From Gymnogyps californianus (Eukaryota > Chordata > Aves > Accipitriformes > Cathartidae), in NCBI RefSeq assembly GCF_018139145.2, contig NC_059479.1, positions 3,472,001-3,536,000 of the forward strand: DNA of 64,000 nt, given 5' to 3'. Numbering within the stretch: position 1 is the stretch's first letter; each line of letters opens with the position of its first letter. Under the pieces are notes generated by a model. That model did not search any database. It saw nothing but the letters and a program-made list of their open reading frames with translations, and was not told the origin of the DNA. Below, one piece after another: positions 35,052 through 47,840 of the stretch. The position numbers and the translations under genes were made by a program.

Positions 35052-38000
35052 CTAATAGCACCTTAAGTACGCGCTAATTTGGGGCCTGATCCTGTTCTCG
35101 CTGCTGTGAGCTTAAGCAGGAGCAGACCGGACGTCCATTCTTGAATAGCAGTATTTGTTTTGTTTCAAATTAGTTCATGTTACAGGTGACACTTTAGAGA
35201 TGCTTGCACTCAATTCCTAGATATTTATTTGAAGTGTGTGCTTTTTCTCTTGCTTGTGTTCTGTTTCTGTAACACCTTCTCCCGCTGCCTGTTTATTTCA
35301 ATGTCATGCACCTCTGTGACATCACAACTACTGCCTTATTAAAATGATGGTGTTATAAGTAAGGTCTGAGACCTTTGAATAAAATTCATGTAAGATTACT
35401 AAGGGACACATTTAACATATAAATGTTTCTCTGAAATGTTTCTGAAACTCGACTAGCGTGAAAGTTGACCGTTAAAGAAATACGTCTTTTTAATTTCTGT
35501 GACCGTGCCAAAGTTTTTCCTTAGGGAAACATGGGATTCAATTTGATGATACAGCCTTTACATGCAATCTGATGATTTCTGCTCTCTCACAACCAATGAT
35601 TTAAGATCCAGAAATGCTGAAGTGTTAAATGTTTAAAACTTGTATTTCACGACTTTTTTTTTTTTCTTCCTTTGACAAAGATGTATGTCCGTGATAGGAT
35701 AAGGGAATAAGTAATGCAAGGAGCAGCTGAGAAGGGAGGCCAGGGGAGCTGTAAGTGAGGAGCCGAGTGATGCTCTAAGAGGGTCTGAAAAGAGCAGTCA
35801 GTGGAACGAAGACCTGGTCAAAGGCTGAAGATATGGCAAGAGGACTGCTGAGGGGGGATCTAATAGGGCAGAAACATGTCTGAATGGAGTCAAAGCTCTC
35901 AACTGAGAAAGTACATTCAACACGTGTGTAAGCACAAGCTCTCCCTGCCTAGTTGTGAAAACACTATGAATTTTTACCTGTTCAGGAATAGCAGATCCCT
36001 TTACATTTCCTAAAATGTTTCTCATTTATTGAAACATCGCTCAACCTTTGTTTATATCTCTTGAAAATGCCACTGGTTTGAATAACCTACTGATACTAAT
36101 GTGTTTTGCATTCATGGCTTCAGGTGTAATGCATGATAAGTGTTATCAGCACATATGAAACTTTTCTCAAGTAATGTAACTTAACAATGTTAATTGTATT
36201 CCATCATGCTAATTGAGTACTTAATATGTCATTTTATATACAGATTATTTTTTTCCTTGAACAGCACATACTTAATGGGAGAGAATGTTGGATAAAAATA
36301 GCTAAATACATGAGTGATCTAATTTTTGTTTGCTGTGAAGTGACCTGGGAACCACTGCAGTGCATAGTACCAAACAAATAAAAGGTGGCAGAACTGTTAC
36401 AGCTATACATACAGTATTTAGGTTCTGTACCTGGGAAGTAAAGTCTTGAAAAAATGTGATCTTTTCGAAGCAAACCCTTCGATATGTATTATTCCACTGC
36501 ATGACTCAAGCATTACTTTCAACTTGGAATATTGTGCATTGCTTTTGTAATATATATATATTTTTAATTTATAGAGATTTATATATAATATTTGAATACT
36601 GTAGAAATACTGCATTAAACTCAAGAGCTGCCAGAAAAAGCAATAAGAAATGCTGGCTATCGTTGTTTTCAATGTTAGTTGTCCTCTAAAAGTCAACATC
36701 TCTTATGTTGGTGTACACTTTTAATTATTTTTTTAATTGGAATACGAACCATCGATTATATACAACTGAAAAAAGAGAAATTTTACTTCTCCTGCTTATT
36801 CTATTGCATTTCTTTTTATTGAGCTTGTCTACAGAGCTCATAAGAGCTGCAGAGAAATATACCTGTAAGCAGAAGGTTGTTTTTGTATGTTTATGTTCTG
36901 TGTATGTAACACTAGTTACGTATATCTAGCATCTTTGACCTTCGTATTTTTTTACACACTACATGTATAGTTTTCATTTGTGCGTAAACAAAATGTTCCT
37001 AACTTTGATTGTCGTTAGCCATCGTCATGTAATCTAATTTGGAAGCAAGGTTTGTAAAATGAAACTAACTGTTCATTTCATTACAGGTAGCATCTTCAAG
37101 TGAATAGTGAGTACAACGTATTTACAAAATTTAGTTACTGATTTGCAATACCTTAGAAGATTACTTAAATTATGGACACATGCTTAATTTTAGTAGTAAA
37201 GTGTAATGTTTACTTAAAGTAGAAAACTATAATGAGGTTTTATTTAAAAATGAAATTTAAAAGTGTAGTGAGAATATTTTATGATGGTAAATATATTAAT
37301 CCTTAAAATTAGGATCATATGAGTATGATCGTAACCTATTCTGTAGGGTTTCTGTATTTAATGAATGCTATTGGCTACTGAAAAAGCATAGTGTTGGTCT
37401 GGATTATTCAGTGAATAGTAAGAATACTTCCCAGAAAACAGTGTTTCAGTACATGGCTTATTTCTTATGATTTGAAGCATCCAGTTAAGCTAATATTTTG
37501 TATTACTTTGGCTATTCACAAACAATAAAAGGCTTTAGAAATGAATGTAAGCAGTAAATGCAGACATTTTATTTTATGAGATAATGAGGGTCCAGTCATG
37601 TTGTCTATTAAAAGCTACCCTATAGTCAGCTATACTCTGTCTTTTATTAGGAGAATGATGTCAAGATTATAATTAAAGCAATCCAGTCATGTAGCACTGC
37701 ACAGAGCTTCCTTGTATATTGATTTTAAATGTGGACATCAGATTACATAAACTTCTTTGACTAAATAAATATTTAGTATGCATTCAGACTTGGCCAAACT
37801 TGTGAATTTTGGAGGTGCTAGCATGTTAAAATTAAAAAAAAATTATCAATTTCTCAGTTTCCCTTTCTTCCTTGGAGAAGAGACTCACTTAAAACATTCT
37901 CGAGAGAGATCACTAGCATAGTGGATTCTGCTAGAGATGCAGAAAGGAATTTTTCCACTTTCTGAGCAGATTAATTATACTTTTGGAAAAATCCCTCTTT

Positions 38001-38339
38001 CTTTTTGGACATCTTGAAAGTCTATGCTTGTTAAAAGCTACTAAAATACTTGAATATTTTCATCAGATGCATATCTAATCTGGAGAAGCCTTGATTAAAA
38101 TTCCCTTCTTTTTTCATAGCAATAGAGCTCCCCATTTGAAGTGTAACATGCTTTTCCTCCAAAATGGAGTATTTGTATGTTTCCTGCATGTGTATATGCA
38201 TAATACATATGTAATTTTCTACTGAGACTTCTACAACTGAAAAATACTGTGTTTTTGTAGCAAAGACAAAAAAGCTAAACAATTAGGTATTAATGATATT
38301 CTTGTTGCATATTCAAAAGGTCTTTGCAAGCATTTCTTC

Positions 38340-38770
38340 TCCTTTTTTTCTTTTCACCATTTCAACCTGCAGAACTCTTCACTGTCACTCCAAATCACAC
38401 AATTCTACAAAGATAAAACAACATTTAAACTCATTTGCTTTGGGAGGGAAATTGAACATTTGCACCCAATAAGCCTGATTGTGGAACTGCATGCAAATTG
38501 TGTTTTGATTTATCTCTTTTGCACTTTTTTCCATTTGAATTGATCTTGCATTAATTTTGCCAAGCGGCTCTGTGAGGCTGCAGATGTTGCCCTGTGTTTA
38601 ATAAATCAATGAGACAGATCTGAATGAATCACTTCAGATGGATTCTCTGCTCGGTTTGATGTCTAGATGTTATTCTTAGCTTGTTATCATGACAGATGCA
38701 TTAATGTTCCCATACACTGCCAGCAATGTCAAAGAGATTGAAGCTTTTAAAGTGGCGGTATCCTCTTTTC
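38340..38770. other. Candidate conserved non-coding element in DACH2 intron 1
   Basis: About 430 bases of repeat-free, complex sequence are rich in developmental factor words. These include CTGCATGCAAATTGTG (POU octamer ATGCAAAT at 38491-38498), CTTGCATTAATTTTGCCAAG (homeodomain ATTAAT and an NFI half-site), AATAAATCAATGAG, and ATCATGACAGATGCATTAAT (MEIS/TGIF TGACAG at 38690-38695 next to a homeodomain word). It reads like a vertebrate enhancer core. Conservation is inferred from texture only. Confidence 0.4.
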
Positions 38771-40242
38771 CCCCTTCTGTTGGAAAAACTAAATTGCCTT
38801 TAGGAGTAGGTCAAAATATAAATTTAATCATGGCATCATTGTGGGGAAGATGCTAAACTTCTGATCATATTATAATACAAAGTCAGACAAATACAGTTTC
38901 ATACAGAATGATTAATTATTCCAAAATAGTGGAGATCAATATTAAAATCTAAACATAGGATAGCTCCTTAATAGACTAACCACTTTCTCAACATTAATAT
39001 TTCATTGTAATAAGAATGATCCGAATAAATAATATAAGACTAGAACATGTTAAAAGTGTTGCTATAAATAGAATATCATTGTGTCCAAATTGATTACAGG
39101 CTGAAGTAAGGCTTTTTCTCTTTTTTTAAGTTCTTATTAATAATTTTCTTTTAAAGTTAAATGTGTCTGAATTCAACATCTGTTAGATTTAAAATGGGAA
39201 TACTTGTTTGTTGTGTTTCTGTTACTACTTACCTTTTAGTGCCAGATACGTTAGAAAAGTTGTTGATCACCGTTAATTTCTGATCTGTATAGTCTGGTAT
39301 CCATTATCTTGGAGCAGAACCTGTGGAACACAAATCATAAAAGAGGCTGGAATGTGTCTTTGTGGAACGGTTTTAAATTCAGGAAAAGATTGCACAAAGT
39401 GTGAAGTACTCTGCCATGAATAATGAAGATCTATTTCCCACGTAGGCTACGCACAGTTTTTATTGGCTTTTATTCCTTAGTGTTTATTAAACCGCTTGTG
39501 GTCTTCCTTGTTTTTCTTTAGAAGATAAAATAGTGTTTTGTGATTTGCTTCGATCATTTTTGTTAAACCTGCTCTCTTTCTCTATGACGCTTCATTTTAA
39601 TGTTAAAAATCATTGCGAATGTTCCTTTTCCGAATCTCTCCCTCAAACAGAAGAACTTTGACTTTTTGTCATTAAGGCTTCTGAGAATAAATTGGAGAAA
39701 CTGGCTGTAACAGATGTAGATTTATGTTGGCATTCTTGGTATTCTTGCTCCAGTAGTTCCAATTTGATAAAGGAAACAATATATGTAATAGAAATTCACA
39801 GTTTATTCAAATGAGTTTAAGCTTTAGCATTGTTATGTTTGCTTTTCTTTCGCCAATATATCAATGTGTGGCAGTAGCATTATACTTAGAAAGCCTCCAG
39901 AAGTGACCAACTCTGTAGATGGGAAATTATTCTCACACTGGGGCTGTGGTTGGACATGCAGCCTCTGTTTGTGTGTGTGCATTTGTTTTAAAGGCAGGTG
40001 AAAATCAAGTTTGGTAGAACTGAGGAGCACAGCAAAAATCATTGAATTAGAAAATCATGCTTTGTTGTATGGCAGTGGCCTTAGAGTGAGAAACTAGTAT
40101 CTACCTACCTTGGTAATTTTGCACAATATTTAAAATGAGCATTCTGAAATGTTTTAAAGAACTGTATCATGTTTATTTCGTTGTTTACAGACTGGAATTC
40201 AAGTTGTGTAAGAGCTGTTTGTCAGTATCAATATTAAAAAGG

Positions 40243-40366
40243 TGTTGAAATCTGGGCTGTAAAGTCCCTGTTTTGACTTTGCCGAGGTGAACCTCCCTTT
40301 CACGCCAGTGGAAATTTGCCAGAACAAGGGCAAAGAACTTACAAATGTTTCTAGGATCTGAGCCCT
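40243..40366 (+). repeat. Possible fragment of an ancient amniote interspersed repeat
   Basis: CCAGTGGAAATTTGCCAGAA with CAAGG (40301-40329), then AGGATCTGAGCCC (40353-40365), follow the order of an old amniote repeat phrase (CAGTGGAAGTTTTGCCTGAG ... AGGATCTGGCCC). Family uncertain. Confidence 0.35.
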
Positions 40367-41479
40367 TCTCGTCAAAGGTGGGACATACTTACTTAAAACC
40401 TGTGTTTGAAGGAATTATGCGTATATGGCATTTTCAACAGGTACTACATTTTTGGGTCTGATCTTGTTCTTGTTGAATGTAGCATGTTTTTTGTGCCTGT
40501 TCCAGGAATGATAATTTTGGATTTTCTGAAGTTATGAACAAAATTATCCAAATCCTTACTTTAAAATACCTAGAAAGTTCCCATCTAGTTTCTTTTATAA
40601 GTTCTTCATGTGATTATCAGTGTGATAAAACCCTGTAGGTGTATGGAAATGCAGCATTTTAATGATTATTTATGTAAACAATACTAATAGCAAAACCAAA
40701 CATAGTGAGGATACTTTAGAGTTATTGCCGTCTGTGATGTGTTCCTTTGGTGTAAGCTAAGGCAAGATTTTTATATGTTACGATTAAACGTGCATTACCA
40801 AGCACGAGTACATTAGTTAGTAATGATTCTTAGTGATTTAGATTTATCCTGCTTGATATTAGAACTGTCCCTTGGGGCTACACGCTTTGGTCTTTGTTCC
40901 CTCTTGGTAAAGCACGGTTATCCAAAGTGACTTAGTAATAGCGTTTCCCCTCTCCCCCCATTGTACAACCTGTAAGAAACACCAATACCTATTAACTAAT
41001 GTACTTTGATACCTGCCCCAGAAGGTTCCAATATCCGAATCCTGTAAAACACAACTATGTTTGCTTTCCTTTCTTTTTGGTAGCACAGCTATGTTGTTGT
41101 TCTGTATGTGCATATAAAGTTTATTGTCACTAGCAATCATGGGGAGATTATATTTCCCTGTCAGTACATCTTGACCTGCTAAGCCCATTTTGCTCATTAA
41201 AATATATTGTGTCAGAGCCTTTCTTGACTCAGTTACAAAAACCACTTCCCCAAAAAGTAAGAACCAAAACAAATGAATAGTGCTTGCTTTATTACTGTAC
41301 AGTGGCTTAAAGTGTAATGTTTAGCAGTGTATATTGTTGTGTATATGGTAAGGGATAAAATGTTCGATTTCAATTGCGTCTGATCTTATCAAGTTTCTGG
41401 AAATTGATATCTGGTAACAGCATTTAACCTACATCTAGTCTATCTGCTATCTATTGATGGGTTAAAAAGAAAAAGTAGT

Positions 41480-41760
41480 ATTGATCTGTTGCTGGATTAA
41501 AGTTTGAAATCGGCAACAGCATGAGCACAAAAGGCTTTTTTTATGATTTCTCAGCTTGCCATTGATCTACCAGTTTTATTGCATTCATTATTTATTAAAA
41601 GAATTTGCAAGCTAAACATAATGTTAAGCTAGTTTGCACACAGGGACTGCACTTAGGAAATTGAATGGAAATTGCATTAGAGATGAACATCTGTGCTATT
41701 TTTCCACTCGTGTGTTTATGGGTTTGTATAAAAGGTGTATTGGATTAACAGTTATAACCA
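41480..41760. other. Candidate conserved non-coding element in DACH2 intron 1
   Basis: A repeat-free complex stretch contains TTTTTTATGATTTCTCAGC (CDX/HOX-like TTTATGA), CCATTGATC, TTTTATTGCATTCATTATTT, AATTTGCAAGC, GAAATTGAATGGAAATTGCA and GTTTATGGGTTTG. It resembles enhancer text. There is no direct proof of conservation. Confidence 0.3.
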
Positions 41761-43017
41761 TTATAGCTTGCAGCAATATGTTAGAACCCTAAGCATTTAG
41801 TAGTTATTTAGGAGGGAGACTCTTTTTACTTATACTAAAAAGTATGGTAATGCCATCGCAAACAGTGCTTTTACTGGATTATTCTTTATTAATGGGCTTT
41901 TTACTAGTAATGTGTGAAACTTGAGGTATGTAGCTATATTGTGCATGTGTTCTATTATCCATGCTACATAAAGCTCCATTAATATTGTCATTAATTGAAG
42001 GTTTCTAGCGACAGTGTTAAGGATTTGGCACATAGATGCCAAAGTATTGAAATGAAATGTATTTTATAATATACAATAGGAATGTAAGTATTGAAAAGAT
42101 CCTTAATATACGTTTCTTCAGATCTTTCCCAGCAGTTCAGCTAGTTCTCTGTCCTTGAGCTAGGTGGCTTCTGCGATGTATCGTATCAGTGAATCAGGTG
42201 AAAATCTTAAATATTTTGAAATCTTTTTCCACTTCAGTTCACAAGTTCAGTTGCCCTCAACACTAGCTGTAGTTATATGTGACATTTAAAGTGTAGGGTA
42301 GGCCTAGAATTTTGAGGTCCTCTCCTGTAATGATTTTGGATTTTTTTTGTTTGCGCTCCTTCTATAAAATAGATTATTTGCATGAATACCTGTTGGTTAA
42401 ATAGGGAAAAACAAAGGAGAAATTACTTTGGGGGCTTTGGGTGAAAAGTATATTTTTAGAATCAAGATGTTATCTATTTTATTTGGTCTAAAAGTATGTG
42501 CAATCTAGTCTGTTTGTGACTAGAATGTACTGAAATATGTCATGTTTTGCATCATCAGTGCACATTCCTTTCAGTTATTCTATTCAAGACTCAACCTGAT
42601 ACATCTCACCAGCTTGTAAGACTGTTAAGGGTTTCCTGTGCTAAGAAGCAGAAATGTTCTTCGTGCCAGAAGGTTGTGCTTACTCTTTTGAATGCCACCT
42701 CTACTTTTTTTTTTTGTCTCTGGTAGGATGAAACCCTTCAAATCCTAATAGTATTTTGAACAGAGGTAGCTCTGATTTTTAGTTGAAAGAATCTCAATAC
42801 TGTTTTTCCGCGTTGTTTTGCACTCACTGTTATTAGTCTTCCTCACTGTTGTTCTCAGCCATAGGCTGTGATCACAGTTTTCATATGATATCAGTAAACA
42901 CATTTCAGCTACCCTGTAAATACAAGTGGAAGTTAGATTTAATATGGGATTTCTGTAATTAATATATATACATACAGAGATATTGATTGATATAATATAC
43001 ACACACATATATATCTA

Positions 43018-43162
43018 AAATGCTGTTTAAACTAAATTTCTGGATTTGGGAGCCTCTCTCCCAAACCATGGAAATCAACTTTGTTTTTTGGAAAATTTTG
43101 TATACATATTTATAAAGAGAGATGCTTTGCAATAATCCAGAAATTTAGTTTAAATTGCATTT
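43018..43162. repeat. Nested inverted repeat (29-nt arms with an inner hairpin)
   Basis: The left arm 43018-43046 pairs with the right arm 43134-43162. The inner 21 bases are a perfect match (TTTAAACTAAATTTCTGGAT plus T against its reverse complement at 43134-43154), and the outer part has only two mismatches. Beginning at the end of the left arm, TTTGGGAG (43045-43052) and CTCCCAAA (43058-43065) form a second, perfect 8-bp hairpin with a five-base loop. The outer spacer is 87 bases. It could be a small non-autonomous DNA transposon (MITE-like) or a structured RNA. I see no clear target-site duplication, and the spacer is long for an animal microRNA precursor. Confidence 0.75.
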
Positions 43163-43505
43163 GCTGTGGACATTAAATAAATTTCCTAAATTAACTTATA
43201 TGGCTACATGAGCAGCTATCTTGGTGTCCTTACTAAAAGTCTTTAATTTTTTTTGATACTTCTCATAGCCATGCAAGTGAGTAACATTCTCAGCATGTAA
43301 TTTTATTTCTGTACAGTCTGTGGCAAGAGAACTTTTAGCTTGGGATGCCCTCATGGTACTTTCAATCAACAGAACTTTGAGTCATTTTTTTTGTCTGTTT
43401 CCAAACCTATATGGACAGTGGAATTAAAACAGAACACTTTATTTAAAAAGTTAATCAAAATTATTTCACACTATATGTGTACAGAGTTCCAAATCTAACG
43501 TGTTT

Positions 43506-43710
43506 CACAGAATCACAGAATTGTTGAGGTTGGCAGGGTCCTCTTGAGATCATCTAATCCAACTCCTCTGTTTAAGCAGGGTTAGCTAGAGGTGGTTGTC
43601 CAGAGCTGTGTCCAGTCGGATTTTGAGTATTTCGAAGGATGGAGTCTCTCAGCCTCTCTAGGCAACCAATTTACAGCATAGAAATAACTGTGCTGTGGAA
43701 GAAAGATTTT
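43506..43710 (-). mobile_element. CR1 LINE 3' fragment
   Basis: The plus strand begins CACAGAATCACAGAATTG, the reverse complement of the CR1 3' tail (ATTCTGTGATTCTGTG). It continues with GAGGTTGGCAGGGTCC, GAGATCATCTAATCCAACTC, AAGCAGGGTTAGCTAGAGG, GTGTCCAGTCGGATTTTGAG, AAGGATGGAGTCTCTCAGCC and TCTCTAGGCAACC. This is the standard order of an avian CR1 3' end on the minus strand. The element is 5'-truncated, as nearly all CR1 copies are. Its left end is the true 3' terminus; the other boundary, near 43710, is approximate. It is the strongest single sign that the host is a bird. Confidence 0.92.
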
Positions 43711-44020
43711 ATTGGCATTCATTGGGATGACTGGATTATGTGGGAGTTGTTGAAGCTACGAGTAGATGTCATGGCTAGCCACTGAGATGGTCACTGCCCT
43801 ACTGACGAGTCGCTCAAGCAGGCCAATGTGGATACTCTGCTGTTGTGTTTGTCCTTACTGGAGCAGAGTGTGAGTTGTTACCTGCTATGAATCAACTGTG
43901 TTATATTCTGGTTGTGCTTTCTGTCTCACAAATGGTGTCCTGAAATCCTATATGTGTGTGTTGATGAGCTGACTTGTCTTATTCCCCACCGCTACCTGGG
44001 AAGGAGTATTTCTATATTTG

Positions 44021-44043
44021 TAATAAAAAAAAAAAAAAAAAAA
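44021..44043 (+). repeat. Poly(A) run, 19 nt, starting within an AATAAA word
   Basis: TTTGTAATAAA runs directly into A19 (44025-44043). The AATAAA merges with the A run, so the usual 10-30 base gap before a poly(A) tail is absent. The upstream 300 bases are unrecognised. A possible flanking duplication is discussed among the findings. Confidence 0.85.
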
Positions 44044-44523
44044 GTGGCTGTAAGAAAGCTCTTAGCACAGACATTGTGCCAGTAGAGGGATTTAGTTACT
44101 TGTAAGTTACAGTAATTTAAGCGTTGCTAATTAAGATCAAGCTAGTTTAAATAAAAAATATTTTGAGTTTGATTTAGAACTTCTAATCAGTATATTTAAA
44201 ATATTATACAATATGCTTTTTCTTACACATGTAACAGTTGTTTTTGCCTAGTGCAAGTTTTGTGTGATAGCTAATAGACCGTTTTTATAACAGTTAATCA
44301 GAAAATGTCCTGTGTCTGTGAAACGTTATCCCTGTTGTTTTTTGTGAAGTTGATGAAGGCATGTTGCTTCACTGCTGCAGATCTCTGGAGCTGCCTTTTC
44401 TTGTCCTCGTACTTTTGAATGTTGTGTGCTGAAGGAGGGTAATTTTCTAAAAAGCTTCTGAGATAATAGTGAAAGTAGGAAAAAATATCAAGTCTTTCCA
44501 GTGAGACTTAAAATACATGTTTT

Positions 44524-44587
44524 GAAAAAACAAACAAAAAACCCAACCAAAACCAAACCAAAACCCAACAACAAAAAAACCAGAACA
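44524..44587 (+). repeat. A/C-rich low-complexity tract
   Basis: AACAAACAAAAAACCCAACC, then AAAACCAAACC-type words, about 60 bases almost without G or T. Simple-sequence derived. Confidence 0.8.
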
Positions 44588-46262
44588 AGGTAGTAAAATG
44601 CTGGCAGTTAGAAAACAGCAGAATATGAATACTGAAACTGGACCTAAGGTAATGGACTCAGTGTTGTGTTTTCTCTGTTGCACGAGCTTGTTATTGAAAT
44701 ACGTGTTTGTAAGTCTGTGGAGGTTTTTTTGTAGGCTTGTAAGGCTTTATCTGGTTTTTTTATACGGCAGTTCATGTATTGATAGGTGACTAATCAAAAT
44801 ACCTTGAGTTGAGTGTCTCATCATTAAGAAATCATTTTTACCTGCTACAAGGTTGTTCTGACTGTTTTGTAGAGAACTAAGATACATAACAAAGTGATCT
44901 GTCAGTGGACTTCATGCTCTCATCATGAGGCTTGCTAAATATGCCGTATATACCTTTTACTCTGCGCTGCATTACACGTGTGTGTGGCACAGCAGCGTGC
45001 TGCGCTTTGACTGGGGGCTGTACCTGCGTGGAAGGGGCGATGCATTGCTCTCAGCTTTTGCAGCCATGGTGCATCTTTTAGAAGGAGCCCTCAGAATAGG
45101 TTTGGCCAGAACGATTACTGTAACACGCTGCCAACCTTGCTCTCTCTCATAGTCAGAAGTGCTTCGGAAGGTTAATTAATCCTGCTATCGTACACTAGAA
45201 CTAAGATTTCTTGTCTCGGATCAGAACCATAATCACTGTCACTTCTTTCTGCTCCATTTTTATGAATTGCTTTACTTGTTGCACAACTGATTTTTTTTTG
45301 TTCAAACAAATCTGTTTCTTCCTGCTGGAACTCAAGAAAGTTTCTGTCTTGCAATTTCATGAAATACTTTTCTCTTGCATGTTAAGCTAGAGGGATTTTT
45401 GATGGTTCACTTATCTTGCCTTTTTTAATATGGTTTCTTCAAAATTTTACTACCCCCGAACCAGCAGTCCTCTAAAACTGTTTTTCATCTTCTTAGTTAT
45501 TCATCCTTAAAGGCTTACGATTTTAGCTTTTAATCTTACTGACTGGAAAAATTAACCCTTTATTATACTGGGAGAATCTGTATTCATGTTGGTGTGGAAA
45601 CAAAACAATATTTGTGATATATTTATTGTAGGCCTCTTTACTGAGTAATGCAGTGACTTTTGTAGAGTAGTTCAGAGTACAGCAGTAGACTGTTAAATAC
45701 ATTTTAAGAACTCATGTTCTCTGAATGAAGATCAGCTCAGCGACTGAGTTCTTACACTGGTGTATTCTGATCCAGATAGAAACCCTTTATAACAACTTTT
45801 TTAATCCATTCATGTGGAGTTTATGATAGTATAAGCTCTATATTTTTGTTGTTTTTTCCAAACTTAGCTATTAACAGAAAGTTAAATGCCTGACAGGGTT
45901 GAGCACCTCTGCTGCTAAGTCTGGCATGTAAGCCAGCTACGTTAAGGACTTATTCTACCAGCACTGCATTTGATTTAAATAGTGTGTTGTATTAAGAGTC
46001 TGAATGATTTTTGGTTTTATATTGCATCTGTAAGTGTAGTTGCATAGGTCTTGTTGCATTGGCTTCTCCTAACCTGTATGAAGTTTGTCTGTTTCTGTGT
46101 CACTACTTTTCTAACGTTTGTCAGCGAAACAAAAGTGGGAGCCTTGTTTATGCTGGTTGTCCTCTACCTGCATGTTACAAAAGGTATGTGAATGTAGCCA
46201 TCCTCCCAGTGCCTCTCAGTTCTCCGAGATGAGTGGATGATTTCAGAAGATGTGGTTGTTGT

Positions 46263-46264
<2 letters not shown>

Positions 46265-46292
<28 letters not shown>
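46265..46292 (+). repeat. Poly(T) run, 28 nt
   Basis: The longest homopolymer in the window, preceded by GTTGTTGTGG and followed by AAAGTTGTTGTCC. Read on the minus strand it could be the tail of a retroposed transcript, but no AATAAA or recognisable body precedes it. Confidence 0.9.
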
Positions 46293-46296
<4 letters not shown>

Positions 46297-47840
46297 TTGT
46301 TGTCCTGCCAGTGTTAGGTAGTAATAGGTGCTCCATCCATCTGCTTTCTAGGGGGGGAGAAAAGGAAAGATGGAAGAACCTTACACACCACATCTGATGC
46401 CCACCTGCTGCTGGCTCACAGTGAAGTTGCGTCTCACAAAGTGTAAACCCTTAATAGGAGTTGGTTATTGATTTACAGGGAGAAGAAAGGAGGAACAGGG
46501 ATGCTGAGTTGGCGGATGCAGTATGTTTGTCTGGGATACCTGGGTGTCAGAAGGCCTGGACTGCAGATAGTGTGCTTGAACAATTCAGTCCTTTAGGACT
46601 TGCACAGTCAGGCAAGGGAATCCAAGAAAGGTTGAAGTTGCTATGCGTTGTGTGCAGCGGGTGCGCAATAGGTTGACATGACCAGAGCACATTAGAATTG
46701 CTGCAAGAGAGCTGATGGTCTGTACACTGCATGCAGAGTACATTGAATTTACTGCAGAATTTCTTGCTGTGCCTATTCTGCGATTATCACTTCCCCCCTC
46801 TCCATCCCCTGCTGCTCTGGAATTTCTCTTTGACACCTTCAGGTACTTGTGGCTGTGTGGCTGGCTACACAGCCTCATCTTTCCCTCGTCATCTAGATTG
46901 ATCTGTCCATTGACAATAACAACACAATAACCAAATACACAAATAGCGTTCCATTGTAGACAACAATTGCAGGTTTCATTTCTTGTGTTGAATGGTCATT
47001 GAATTGTCTTTCAAGTTTTAAAAAAGTCTTTCAAGTTTAAAAAGTTCCTTAAGATATTCTTGGCCATATTTTGATATAGAGGTTTAGTAGATCCTCTGGC
47101 CTTGTAAACCTCTTTCTGTTCTTTTTTTAACCTCTAAACACCTATTTTTGGGGGAATTTTTTTGTGTGTTTGGAGGGTTTTTTGATGCTGCTGTTCATTT
47201 TTCTGCTTTCTGATTAGAAGCTCTCTTTTAGCATCTTATGCACTCGAAGTGTGTGACATCTGATGATGTCACATTGTTTCCAAAATAATCCCCTTTGATG
47301 TCTAGCGCTATGAGAATCTGAGTGATAGTAAACAAATCTACAGACAGTAGGTGGGCAAAGAACACTTTTATTTAAGTGCTTAGGATGATTGCTTAGTTCT
47401 GTTATATGACTGTGGGCAAAACTGGAAACTTCCTTTTTCTGCTGTTGATTTTCCATAATGCCCTATTCTGAAACACTGGTTTCAACTGCCCTTTTTTCAG
47501 AGTAGGTAGTGTCTTTCTGTTCAATTCATTGTATATCTTGGAGCGATGCTGTTGAGGGTCTTAAAACATAGATAGTGGTGGTCAGAAACTGACGCAACTG
47601 AGTCGTGGGACAGAAGGAAAAAAGTACAGGAGATTTAACGCTGAAGGTATTTTAAGTGTTAATAACTCAGTTAAAGAGTGTGTTAATATTTGGTTATAAG
47701 CTTTCTATGCAACACTATAGAGGACACTGAATGAACATGAAGGCTTTGGATCTCATGTGAAGGAGGAGATTGCTTTGTCCTTTTGACCTCATTGCAGATG
47801 AAATTTTGCAATGGAACCGTTGCAGAACCAGAGTCTTTCA

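Noticed and set aside
40859..41272. 137-residue minus-strand ORF in DACH2 intron 1
   Set aside because: No motif or family resemblance, no splice context, antisense in an intron. One or two frames of this length are expected by chance in 64 kb of such DNA.
46175..46393. Minus-strand frame with a poly-lysine stretch
   Set aside because: The lysines are the poly(T) run at 46265-46292 read backwards. Not a protein.
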